DNA from: Nymphaea colorata
Taxonomy: Eukaryota; Streptophyta; Magnoliopsida; Nymphaeales; Nymphaeaceae
NCBI RefSeq assembly: GCF_008831285.2
Contig: NC_045138.2
Location: 507,143 to 571,142, forward strand
DNA length: 64,000 bases
Reading direction: 5' to 3'
Every line of letters begins with the position of its first letter. Position 1 is the first letter of the stretch. The notes below the pieces were generated by a model. It saw nothing but the letters and a program-made list of their open reading frames with translations, did no database searches and was not told the DNA's origin. Both the position numbers and the translations under genes were made by a program. Positions 15,720-27,398 of the stretch are shown in pieces.

Positions 15720-17122
15720 CAAAGATGATGCCTCGCCAGAAGTACTATATGGTTTTTGAAGGTCGTGAGCGAGACATATATGACATTTGATTCATTTAGA
15801 TATTATTTTAATAGCAATCTAGTAGGTAATAGTTGAGATCAAAATAATTCTGAAACCATTGCACAGCCCACCCAAACGTTATTAACATTATTTGTGAGTT
15901 AGAACATCAGTTGGGTAAGGGATAAAAACCATGCCTCTCAAATTTGTGTTAAAAAGGTTTTAACTAAAATGCAAACTTCTCAATATGTCTATCAATATTA
16001 ATTTTATTTAAATCATGTTTTAATTTATTTGTTGTAAAAAAATTGATCTTTAATGCTATCAAAATTTTGATTTTCTAAGCACTTGGTTTAGGCTCCAATA
16101 TATGTGGGCTGGTGTGGGCACTTGCCCACACAAATTGCTTGTCTACGTAGTGGCGCTTCATAGGCATTTGCTTACTAATTTTCTTGTTCATGTAATGTTT
16201 CCCCTTTGTCATTGATTTTTTGATGGGTCTTGCTTTAGCCAGTAGCAGAGCCACATGGTGTCTGGTGTGGGCATCTGCCTGCACCACCTTCAAAAATTGT
16301 TTAATTTTATGTTAACATTTAGATTTTTTTATTGTATATATATATATATATATATACACACACATATATATATATATATATATAAGTGTGTCAAAATAAT
16401 TAAAGATATTGAATTAGCGCCTCCTTCAACTAAAATTTCTATCTCCACTAGTACCATTGGCTAGAAATTTCTAACTCCAACACCAATAGGCTCGTTTCTA
16501 TAAATGCATCATGAAATTTGCTTGAATAGGCCGATTTGAATCAAATTGGCAGCAAACGGACTAAAGAAAGTATACTATTTTTTAATATTTTTTGTAACAT
16601 ATTTATTTTTATACATTTTCCTTTTTTAAACAAAAAATAGTCGATTCAGAATCGATGAATTGCCCGATTCCAAACATGCCAATTTTACTCATAAACCAAT
16701 TTGAATAAAACTCTCTTTATAGGTCTGCTCTTGCCTCAGTGTGCAACAGCTCGGGTCACCCGGGCACCCCGCCTAATTCAGGTTTAGGCCCTAGATTTAG
16801 GTGTCAGCTGATTCGTTAAGCTAAAGGGGCACACACCCTTCCTAAATTTTCCATAAATGTTTAGGTAAATTATTATACTTATATATTAGTACTGTTTTTC
16901 ATCATCCACAATTTGAGCACCTGTGCTTCCATAAGAAGAATTTTGCTGCGATATATATAATGAAATTTGTGAACGGGAAAAATATATGGAATTTTTGAAC
17001 AGATTATGAAGCACAGTATTGTGCGTGTGCATGTGAGATATAAGCCACCAATTAACTTGATCAGATAACTTACAAATTAGTCCAGTTAAGAGCTCCCAAA
17101 TGTTCTTGGATGACTGAAATAT

Positions 17123-17176
<54 letters not shown>

Positions 17177-18194
17177 GGGAAAGATGATCCGACAACACGT
17201 ACACGGAAGGTGCAACATGTTTGTTTAGGCACCTATATGGAAAGGACATATGTACGTATTGTGCAGAGTAGAAAGATACCACCATGTTCAAGAGAAAAAG
17301 GGCTATGATCTGTCCCATGCCAACTTGGTCATCACCTTGCTTCTATGATACGCACACTTTCGTGACTAACTCTTGCCCTATGGCACAGTCTCCGTCTGTC
17401 TCTCATTCTTCCTCTCTCTCTATGTATATATATATACCTCACTCTTGCTCCCTCAAATCAAATGAAAGATATTGAAACAACACTTACTGGAAGGGGAACA
17501 TAAATGAAGAAGGTACCTGCCAGATTATTGGACCTTCAATCTTTTAATATATAGACCGGAAGCTCATGGGTTAGCTTAAGACTTCCAAGACTTAAAAGAT
17601 TGTGACTTGATTATGCATTATCTGTTTCCCAAAGAATGTGTTTTCATACTTGAAGAGGTACTTACTTGTATAACAAAGTAAATATTAAATGATTTTAATG
17701 TAAAAATAAAAGAAACATTTATGCGGCTCCGCCACTGTTCCCAGGGTTTTTACATGAAAAGCTAATTTCCACAAACAACTCTGCGTTGTTTTGAAAAAGA
17801 TTATGCCAGGTGGTTCTGAATTTTTTAGCCCTTCCAGCCATCTCATGAATTGGTGGCCTGGGGGATTGGTTTTTTATCTTTACTAGTCATTTTGCTGATA
17901 GGTAGTCTGATTTGGTTTGAGCAACCTCTTTAGGAATGAGACCCTCTTTTTCTCGCTCATGATAAAACACAAAAAAAAAAAACAGACAGACATTTTACTA
18001 TCACAGACTAATCAAAGAGTACAATAAAGTGCCCTCCTCTTAACTACAGATGAGGTTCCACACTCCATCAATGAGACCTCCTCCCTTACAAGGCTAATGA
18101 AAAGGAAGAGCTATGTGCAAGTTGAAATGTGGTGTGAGAGGCAGTCAGTTTTGAGCCAAAACAAAAAGACGTTAAAAGGCACTAAATTCAAAAG
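15720..18194. other. Transposon interior without recognised gene
   Basis: AT-rich sequence with TA microsatellites near 16337-16384 and 17131-17173. Around 16080-16300 there is a repeat with GTGTGGGCAC.TGCCCACAC words and a GCAGAGCCACATGG motif. Similar words occur near 43790-43860 and 48670-48790, so this is a dispersed repeat. No gene supported. Confidence 0.55.
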
Positions 18195-18492
18195 TTCTCA
18201 TACTTTTAGGACTGTTTGGTAACCGTAGCAAGTTGTTACTGCTTTCACCTACCGGCCCTAAAAATTTGGGCAGATTCATCAAACACAAGTGTTATAATGT
18301 TCTATAAATCTGTCTCAATTTTTAGTGCTTGTTTGGCAACAATAGTAAGTTGTTACTGTTTTCATGTACCAGCCCCAAAAACTTGGGCAGATTTATAGAA
18401 CACGGCTTATAATGTTCTATAAGTCTGCCCCAACTGTTAGTATAGGTTAATGAAACAATAATAAATAGTTATTGTTGCCAAATAAGCCCTTA
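18195..18492. mobile_element. Probable MITE with internal tandem duplication
   Basis: The ends are inverted and alike: CTTTTAGGACTGTTTGGTAAC on the left, and on the right the reverse complement of CTTAAGGGCTTATTTGGCAAC. Inside, a block of roughly 100 bp with AGTAAGTTGTTACTG-like, AAA.TTGGGCAGATT and TATAATGTTCTATAA motifs occurs twice. Such ends resemble hAT-type miniature elements, but no target duplication is clear. Short open frames inside are not genes. Confidence 0.5.
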
Positions 18493-19179
18493 AGAGCTCC
18501 CAAGATATTGAACACACCATTTTGAATACAAAGAAAGTTTTGTATATTACTTGCCCACATGTAGCTCTGCCACTAGATGCAACACTGGACGAAGGGAACT
18601 GGAGATTGAAAAAGACTTTGACTCTCATTAAGACGGTGGGATAAATCTCTCATTCACCCAAAACAAGAAAAAAAAAAGAGAAAGTTATGATTTTTTTAGC
18701 AATGACAATATTTTTAGGTGTTAATATTTTCTCCCAATTAAAAGTTTTATGTTCAACATTGTAGCTTGTTCATCAAAAACAGATAAAACCATCTTCATAG
18801 GATGTTCACATATTTGGATTTGAATTGATATTTGAACGTGACCGAAGGAACTGTTAAACCTTCTGCGATATTAAATCTAATGAATGTTGTATTGTTTTAT
18901 TCTTGCATCAGAATCCAAATCCAACTTTTAAATATACAACTTTTGGGGTGTTATAAAACTTGATCAAAAGTAAAATTTATATCTTAAGCTGGGAGTAAAC
19001 TTCAATAAAATCAAGTTTGAACCCGAACAAAATTAGATAAGTTAGATCCAGTCAAGTTAAGAATGGGGGAGACAAGTTATCCAGCCCAAAAACAGACCCA
19101 TTTGCAACCTGGTAAAGTAAGTTTTTTTTTTATGTGCAACTGTCCATTTTCTTCGATAGGTGGTCATGAGGTGAAGGAT
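18493..19179. other. AT-rich interior sequence, no gene seen
   Basis: No open frame with recognisable features. It contains scattered TTTGGATTTGAATTGA-type words that belong to the low-complexity dispersed family also seen near 1650-2060. Nothing further could be supported. Confidence 0.5.
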
Positions 19180-19991
19180 ATAAACCACTTGTAGCTTTTA
19201 AATACGGTCTCGTTAAATACGTTTGGCCTTTCTAAAATTTCCATCTTTTTTTTAACCTTAATTTTAAAATTTGTTTCTAAGTACATATATATATATTTTT
19301 TCTATATAAGGAATTTCAATAACTCGCAGAAACATGTAGGAAACTTCTCGAACGCATACTCATTTGTACAAAGAAACATTGTAAAATCTAATATATATTG
19401 AAATTATTTTCTCACTTTTAGACAAATAAGTTAATTAAACAAAGTTTAAGTTGATTTGGTAGCATTTACAAGTAAACTATACACGATATGTGTTTTTTTT
19501 AGAAGATGTTGTGGGACAAGTTAATGGTTACATATTATTTAAATATATAATTTATGCATTATTAAATTATCTTCCTTCAGTTTTTTGAAATGACATTAAT
19601 TTCTTAACGATTTCGGTATGTCCTCAATAAATTTGCAGAATCATTTTGGTCAGTCAAGCATAAGGTAGATTAAAATATTTTTAGGTAGACTAAAAAATTA
19701 ATCTCCCAGCAAATGGAAAAAAAGTGACGTGGGGACGTGGGGCCCATGAACAAGCAGATCGGATATAAGTTAGTTAGTTGGACCCGATATTATCTTACAA
19801 AATTTTATGTGGTTAAAAGAAATCTTTTTATGTTGAGGAAAAGTGAATGCTGAGCAAATCTTTTTATGTCGATAAACATTTTTGTTTTTAGGTTTTTGTT
19901 TGATACCCTCATATTTCAGATTAAAAATTCCCAAAAATCGAAGTTTGGGGGTGAGGTTCCTTACCTTTATTGATTAAAAACATTTAGGAAT

Positions 19992-20026
<35 letters not shown>

Positions 20027-21070
20027 GTTCAACATATTTCAGTTTAAAAGTTGATCTCTCATTCATGTTAGGTGAAATTCACATATTATCTGAGGCTACC
20101 AAGCTTAGCCATACTTAGCCACTACTTGATTTTAGCAGATCAGAAATCTCCGAACACGAGCTGAAGCTGAGCCCACCTTAATCCATATGAACTACTAATG
20201 AAATCCGACTCGAGTCGAGTTTGAACTCACACATGAACGGCCCTATTTATAACCCTGTCCAGCCATTCACTCTGAAGGCCATGTTTGACAGTCAAGTTGT
20301 CAATATATCCGATTTGAATCTGATATTCAACCAATTAAATTAAAAAAAATCAATAAGGAAAAAAATATATATCCGATTCAGAAATCAGCTCGGATTTGGA
20401 TTGGGATCAGATTTATTTTTAGGCAAATATCCTATGTCTAATGCTGAAAATTGGCAAAAGTTGGTTCAAAATTCGGATTCAGACTTGAATATAAATATAA
20501 AACAAGATTCAGATCAAATTTGATTTGTAAAATCGGATTTCAAATTCAGATTCAGAAATGATTTTTTTTTTCCTATTTGAATCCAAGTATGTGAATATCT
20601 GAAAAACGGATATGATTAAGTGTATATTCGATTGGAATCTGATCCGTTGGCATCCCTATCCCCTGGGCAGCATTTGATTTAAAAATCATTTAAAAAGAAT
20701 GTGTGCGTTCTGTTCCACACATTCCATGGCAATTGAACAATGTCAAGTGTGCATGAAAGAAGCCAATTTTTTAACAATTTGGCTATGCGTAGACGGAGCT
20801 GAATCGCCACCTCCCCCATTTGTTGGAACCACCTTCAATGATGCCATAAACACTTCTTGGAAAGCCTTAGAGGACTAACCTTAAGGGGACATTTGACAAC
20901 CTTGAATTTTGATATTTGGTGGAAATTACAATTCTGGTTTTCCTTTGTATTTGATTGTCTGGAATTTTGATTTTAGAATTGAAAATTATGTGTTTGATAA
21001 AACAAGAATTCAAATTCTAAACAAATTTTGGAATCATAATTTTTCCCATATGATAAAATCGTAATTCTGA
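19180..21070 (+). repeat. Degenerate direct repeat, left copy
   Basis: This block matches, in order and orientation, the block at about 22580-24500. Shared points include CACTTGTAGCTTTTAAAT, an AGGAAACTTCTC..ACGCATACTCATTTG-like stretch, AATTAAACAAAGTTTA, TTGGACCCGATATTATCTTA and a late GAACCACCTTCAATGATGCC stretch. Many substitutions and indels show the duplication is old. The two copies flank a LINE remnant. They are too irregular to be called LTRs. Confidence 0.7.
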
Positions 21071-21239
21071 TTTTGATTCAAGAACGAGTGTATAATTCAA
21101 GAATGTCCCAGCAGGCAGGGCAACAATCTACTTATGTTGAAATCATTTTTTTTATTTATTTTAATATTCAGTTGACAACACAATAGTTATTGCAAACTGA
21201 TTTCACTGACAGTTGTCTAAACTTTCCCTAACATATTTG

Positions 21240-22440
21240 GGTATTCCGTTATTTGTTGGTACTCTCACCCCTGACTTATGTGAGAAGCTTTGTAGAAAGG
21301 TGGACCATCCACTTACTTATGTGTGAGAGCATTTAGAGTTCTACTTATTGTACTGAACTTTGTAGAGAAGAAATTTTGTCATTTTATTTGGGGGGGATTC
21401 TGATCATATTAGGAAACCCCACTTACTAGTTGGAAGTCTACTTGCTCCGATACAAGAAGGTGGCCTTGGGCTTCTTGAAGTCTCCAACTCCTTATGGATT
21501 CTTTCGGTCTGACGCAATACTTGAATGGGAGCTTGTGAACACTGTAAAGTAAAGCTCATTTCTCTTGGATATGGAAAAGCTGCCTTTTGGGGATGAGAAT
21601 AGGTTTATTACTCAACATAGTGGTGTTTGGGTAACAGTAGGAAGGTGAAAATTTGGTGTGAGGATTGGGGTACTCATAATTTCATTAACCAGAGATGAAA
21701 TGGATATGAAATAAACAACAGAAGACCCCTAGATCCAGGGGCGAAGCCAGCAATTTTTTCTTAGGAAGGGTAGAATAGTATTTGCAAAAAATATACAAGT
21801 ACCGAACAATATTTTTCAAAATTTTTACATGGCCCAAATTAATAATTTAAAAAAAAAATAAGTATCATACTCTTTTCCAAAATATGAGGGGGAGGGGCCA
21901 TGGCTCCGGCCCCTCCCCCCCCTTTCTGCCCCAGCTTAGATCCTTACAATAAGATAATTTGGCAAAAACGCTCTATTTCTATAGTGAACTGATGTTTTAA
22001 TTTTGCTTTAAAATGTAAGCTTTTTACTCATGAAAGACTCTAGAGATTTTGAATCATCCTTCTAAGCAGGTGTTACTTGTGCCTATCTGAGGAAGAAAAT
22101 ATAAATTATCTTTTTATTACATGGGTTAAGGTTAAGTGTGTATGGAGATTTGTGACGAAACTTTTTAACACCAAATTAGAAGTGCAAAACCATATTCAAG
22201 AAATTATCCCATGGTGGTTCAAATGGTCTTTCAAATAAATGGGTTACAATCTGCTGTGTTTTATGCTTACATGCACTCTTTGAATCAGAGTGGTCTCCAA
22301 TGGAGGGTCTGCAATGATTTAAAGGACATAATGGCTGGTATGAAGTGGAAACATCAAGCGGTGATCTTTCCACCTTACTATATGGTTATGCGGTCCATCT
22401 GTATGTGGTGAAATGTGTGCAGAAAATGGCTTTTTGTAGC
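21240..22440 (+). pseudogene. LINE (non-LTR) reverse transcriptase C-terminal remnant with zf-RVT-like end
   Basis: Near 21390-21500 the translation gives ILFGGDSDHIRKPHLL and then EGGLGLLEVSNSLW, the usual block after the polymerase domain in plant L1-type LINEs. Near 22065-22200 it gives CYLCLSEEENINYLF, then VWRFVTKLF and WWFKW, the layout of the zinc-binding zf-RVT domain. Stops and frame changes are frequent, and the catalytic polymerase part is not visible. It is an old remnant. Open frames in 22176-22411 are parts or shadows of it. Confidence 0.65.
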
Positions 22441-22579
22441 TGATGTATTTGTTGTTGACAATCAATTGCAATGGCGATGTAATCTTAACATGCTTAACTC
22501 CTTTATGGCCTAACTTGTTTTTTAAAACTTGTTTAGGTCAACTCGTTTTACTGAAACTACACCAAAGCAAAACTTGCAC

Positions 22580-24500
22580 CATTAGTACAGTATAACCACT
22601 TGTAGCTTTTAAATGCACTCACCTTAAATATTTCTATCAACGTGTACAAGTACTTTTATAAACAAAGAAAACACTTCTTGACCCTTTTTCCTTTTCTTTT
22701 TACCCTAATTTTGAAATTCGTTCCTGAGGACATACATTTCCTTTTTTCATATATACAGTTATGTTGCTTGTGCCATTAGTACAGTATAATACTTGTACAT
22801 CCCTTCTCCTCTGAATTAAAACGATAAGCACTTCTAGCTTTTAAATGCGCTCGCCTTAAATACTTTTGGCATTTCTAAAATTTTATCAACAAGTACTTTT
22901 ATAGAAGAAGAAAAAAACACTTCTTAACCTTTTTTCCTTTTCTTTTTACCTGAATTTTGAAATTCATTCGTGAGGACAAACATTTCCTTTTTTCTTATAT
23001 AACGAATTTGAACAACTCACAGGAATACAAAGGAAACTTCTCTAACACAAGCTCATTTGGACAAGGACATGTTGAAAAATATAATGTATAATCAAACTAT
23101 TTCCTCTATCTTAAACAAATAAATAAATTAAACAAAGTTTAGGATGACTTAAGTCAACTGCAAGTGTTCATGTGTTTTTTTAATAAAATGTTGTTGGTCA
23201 AGTTAATTAACGGTTATATATTACGTAAATCACATTAATTTCTTAATTATTTCCATGTGACTTCAAATAATTTTATAGAAGCATTTTGGTCAGTCAACCA
23301 TAAATCAGATTAAAAAATTTTTGTGCAGAATAAAAAAAACCTAACCTCCCAAGAAAATGGCAATAATGTAATACGTCCGTAGTGTTAAGGGTAATTTACT
23401 TTATGTGGAATCCGTTACACATGGCAAAAGAACGCCCTCGTTGCCTTCATGCTGAGTTGCGGTGGGACCCACCTCACTAGTAGGTGATGCAGTGCAAAAG
23501 TTCACATGAGGACCATGCACAAACAGACCGGATCCTCGTCAATTAATTGGACCCGATATTATCTTACAAAATTTTATGTGGTTATAGGACATATGTGATT
23601 GTAGAAAAAGTGAGGAACATCTAAATTCTAAGACAGAAGTGAATGTTGAGCAAATCCTTTTTATGTTAATAAACATTTTTGTTTTTAGGTTTTGTTTGAT
23701 ACCCTCAGATCTCATATTAAAAATTCCAAAAAATAGTAGTTTGGATATGGATTTAAGAAATGACATCCATTCGTATTTGGATTCAGATATACATTAAATA
23801 TTGGATCGGATTCGGATTTGAACATAAATATAAAAAGCTGGATTTGGATTGCAAAGTCAGATTTCAGATTCAGACATGGATATAATTTTTTTGTTTCGTA
23901 TTTAAATCAGAATGCGTGAATATTTGGAAAAACAGATATGATTAAGGGTATATCCGACTGAAATCTGACCCGTTGACATCCCTATCCGGTGGGCAGGGTT
24001 TGATTTGAAAATCATTTTTAAAACAGAATGCATGGTTCTCTTAAGCAGATTCCATGGCAATCAAATGATCTCTCAGAGTGCAAGCAGATTCCATGGCAAT
24101 CAAATGATCTCTCAGAGTGCAACCTTGTGAAGAGTGCATGCAAAAAGCCAATTGTTTAACTTTTTGGCCCTGTTTAGAAGGAACTGAATAGCCACCTCCA
24201 ACTTTTCATGGAACCACCTTCAATAATGCCATAAACACTTCTAGAAAGCCATAGAGGACTAAGTTTAAGGGGGTGTATGACGACCTTGTGTTTTGATATT
24301 AAAATTAAAGTTATAGAAACAAAATTTCACCTTCAACTAGAATTCAATTCTAGTTTCCCTTTGATAGTCTGGAATTTTGATTTTCAAAATGAAAATTATG
24401 TGTTTGATAGAGCAAGAACTAAAATTCTGGAATTGGTGCCTGAATTTTTTGTTCAAGCGATGCCAAAAAGCTTCATATGGACATGTTGGTGTAATTTCTT
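22580..24500 (+). repeat. Degenerate direct repeat, right copy
   Basis: Partner of 19180-21070, in the same orientation. An additional partial duplication of the first 200 bp is visible within it (compare about 22590-22760 with 22830-23000, both with AGCTTTTAAATGC and TTTTTCCTTTTCTTTTTACC). It also contains a 39-bp tandem repeat at 24045-24122. No coding function is seen. Confidence 0.7.
24045..24122 (+). repeat. Two perfect 39-bp tandem units
   Basis: The unit starts GCAGATTCCATGGCAATCAA and ends CTCTCAGAGTGCAA. It occurs twice back to back without a mismatch. The homologous place in the left repeat copy (around 20710-20740) has a single unit, so this duplication is younger than the larger repeat. 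Confidence 0.9.
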
Positions 24501-24691
24501 AGAAACTTACACAATGCAAACGATTTAAAATTTTAATACTTCAATATATCCCCCAGAATTAAAGGGAAATTCTAAAATGCCTGAGCTATAAATGATTGTG
24601 AAGGAATGTATATAGTGCTGGCTAGTGCATCTTCTCAAGAGTTAAGAATACAAGCCCACTTACTTAGAGATTTTAATATTTGCCAATATTA

Positions 24692-24735
24692 GCCTTAGGT
24701 GGAGGGCTTAGGTGGAACTCTCTCTCTCTCTCTCC

Positions 24736-24831
<96 letters not shown>

Positions 24832-24853
24832 CCTTAGGTGGAGGGCTTAGGTG

Positions 24854-24899
<46 letters not shown>

Positions 24900-24915
24900 G
24901 ATATATATATATATA
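24692..24915 (+). repeat. Duplicated microsatellite block (TA and CT arrays)
   Basis: A lead sequence GCCTTAGGTGGAGGGCTTAG followed by GTGGAACTCTCTCTC occurs at 24692 and again at 24831. A (TA)46 run (24739-24830) separates the two. A CT run (about 24857-24899) and another short TA run follow. The repeat of the unique lead shows that the whole microsatellite-bearing block of about 139 bp was duplicated. Confidence 0.9.
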
Positions 24916-25190
24916 CTCTAAGACTGTCTATTCTATCATGATATGAGAGTCAAGAAAATGAAGGAAGAAAAATATTATGTGGATACATAAAAATTAAATG
25001 GTGGTTGGATGGGCTAAGAACTAATAGACCAAATGTGTGGTGGGTGAAAGAGAAAATGGAAAACATGGCATAAAAATTCTACAAGTCCTAAATCAAGCAA
25101 GGGAGGGAAAGAAAAGAGCCAACAAAAAACAAAAAAGATTCATATTTAATAAAAAAAAATAGTTTCAATCTGTCACCGATTTTTTACACA

Positions 25191-26453
25191 CTAAAACATT
25201 TCAGTAATTGTAAACCTTTCTCCAAGATGGTCTCTGAGCTCCTGCGGCAGATGGAGTGCTGGAAATGAGTCAATTCTCAACGATTGAAGCTTGGAGAGGC
25301 AGGTGATCTGTTCGTTTGCATCCATGGGACATGTTGTTGCTACTGAATAATTTTCATTTTGTTGGGGAGTAATATGATTGACGTCCACCAAAGGCTTGAG
25401 ATTGGGTAACTCAGAAAGCCTCAGCTCTCTCAGTTTGGGGAGGCATTGCCAGTGGCCTCCCAAGCTGATGTCTTCATAGGAAGAATATAGGCTCAATTCC
25501 TCCAGTTGGGAGAGACCCCATACCCACTCAGGCACCTTTCCCCATTTGAGCTCATCAACATTTGTGTTGTCTCCCAATTCCAGAGTCTTGAGGGAGGGTA
25601 GAAATGTCGATACCTGTGATGGCAATGGTGATCACAGTAGTACTGCTGATTCTGAATCGAACCCCAACTCAATGAGGTTAGGCAGTTGCTCAAGCAATTT
25701 TCATGCCAATCTTGCACTTGGGCACTTCCACACCGACAGCTTTTGGACCCGAGTCGCTTGACATTCAAGCAAGCCTTCTGTCTGCATCTTTCGACAATTC
25801 ATAAAATTCGCCTCTCTTAACCTTGGCATAGAAGTCAATGTTGTTTCGCCTGATCCACCTGCTCGCCACCCCTCCCAGTTGGGCAAATATTCCACCAACA
25901 ACTCCTCAAGTAAAGGAATGTTAACAAGAGCCTTCAGGCTAATAGGTCGGCATACAATTAACGACTTGAGAGCAGGCATGTCATGAGGTAATTGCTCTTG
26001 GCTATCACAAAATTCTACCTTCAATGACTCCAAGGCAGGCATGTAATGAGGTAATTGCTCTAGGCTGTCACAAAATTCTACCCACAAAGACTCCAAGGCA
26101 GGCATGTCAGCTAGAGTCTTCAGCCTATCACATCTCCGCACCATCAATGACTTGAGAGCAGGCATGTCATGTGAATGCTCTAGGCCATTACAATAACTCA
26201 CCTCCAACGACTCCAAGGCAGGCATGTTAACAAGAGCCTTTAGGCTATCACATGCCCACACCATCAATGACTTGAGAGCAGGCATGTGATGAGGCAATTG
26301 CTCTAGGCTGAAGACTTTTTCCCTCTCTTTTATCTTTCTTCCTTTTCTGCATTTTGCAAAAAAGACTTCACAAGAAACTTGTGTTTTCTTGAAACTTGAC
26401 GACAAATCAGCTTTATTGGAGAAGAATTTCACCATTGGCATTCCAAACAACAA
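25191..26453 (-). pseudogene. Leucine-rich-repeat protein fragment, NBS-LRR-like, with in-frame stops
   Basis: The minus strand encodes at least six near-identical LRR units. Each resembles MPALKSLMVRRCDRLKTLA or MPALESLWVEFCDSLEQLP, about 23 residues long. More divergent repeats follow (LPSLKTLELGDN, LSQLEELSLYSSY, LPKLRELRLSELPNLKPL, LSKLQSLRIDSFPALHLP) and then a natural-looking end (ERFTITEMF). This matches the C-terminal LRR region of plant CC-NBS-LRR resistance-type proteins, which sense pathogen effects inside the cell (family knowledge). No P-loop or NB-ARC domain is present. In-frame TGA codons occur at 25701-25703 and about 25632-25634. The N-terminal 50 residues (from MLFGMPMVKF) lie in the 248-bp inverted repeat and do not look like LRR. 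It is probably a gene end captured by, or stranded in, the surrounding transposon. Confidence 0.8.
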
Positions 26454-26560
26454 ATCAATTATGTGAAGGATAGAGAAAGAACAAAAAAGATATCAAATTT
26501 GTAAAGCTTTTGCCCAGCAAGAAGGCACACACACCAGCAAGACACAATTTTCCTTTTACA

Positions 26561-27398
26561 TATCAAATTTGTAAAGCTTTTGTCAGCTACTCACGACTTT
26601 CCTTTGCTATCTGTTTAACTCGTGCTATTTATATGAACATGATATTTACTACTGCAAAGCCCCAAATTGGAACTCCAAAATCAGCAAGGGTAAGTGCATG
26701 CACATCGATTACTTCCAAAACCCCCAAATCGGAACTCCAAAATGAAAATCCCCAAATCCACAATGAAGAAGAGCAAATCAAACGCCCAAATCAGAAGAAG
26801 AACAAAAGAAGAGAGAGGAGCAGACTACACTCTCTCAGTTTTACAAACGAATCCTTTTACTGTCTGTTGCTTTCTGTGCGACGGAAGACTTAAAACAAAC
26901 AAACCGATAAGTAAATTCCAGAATTCAGTTTCACATACTCAACCACAGGCAATGAACAGAAATACAATCATCTGGGTCTGATTTTTCCATCCCTCCATTA
27001 CACAATATAGCAAAAAATAAAATTGAAATCTGAACTAGATAAACTAAAGGTATAAGAGATGGCTACAGAAATCAATCAGCAGAAGCAATGTGAAACGAAG
27101 GAATTCAAAGACTATGATGAATGAGAAAAATTAAACAACTATAGAGGAATGCCCTAATCGGTGGTTCAGAAGTTTGCCCTGACGCGAGAGAGAGGGGAAT
27201 TTACCTCGCAGATCTCCCTACTGCTCAGCCCTGGCAATGAAGGAAGGTTAGAGAGATGGCTGGCTTGCTCGATCGTGGCGGAGATCAAAGGCTGCAGAAC
27301 GGTGGTGAAGGCATCAACAAGAGGGAAAGGGAGAAAGCGAAGGCATCAGCAAGAGCAAGAGAGAAAATCAGAAGCGAACCGGCGGAAAAGCAGATCAG
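26561..27398. other. Interior sequence upstream of the LRR fragment, no gene supported
   Basis: Moderately GC- and purine-rich toward 27200-27480 (GAGAGAGAGGGGAA, GGGAGAAAGCGAAGG). Several open frames exist on the plus strand, but their peptides are low-complexity (Arg, Glu, Lys, Ala) without family features. A 5' exon or leader of the captured gene is possible but not shown. Confidence 0.4.

Noticed and set aside
25191-26453. A functional NBS-LRR resistance gene
   Set aside because: No nucleotide-binding domain is present upstream on the minus strand, and two in-frame TGA codons interrupt the LRR region.
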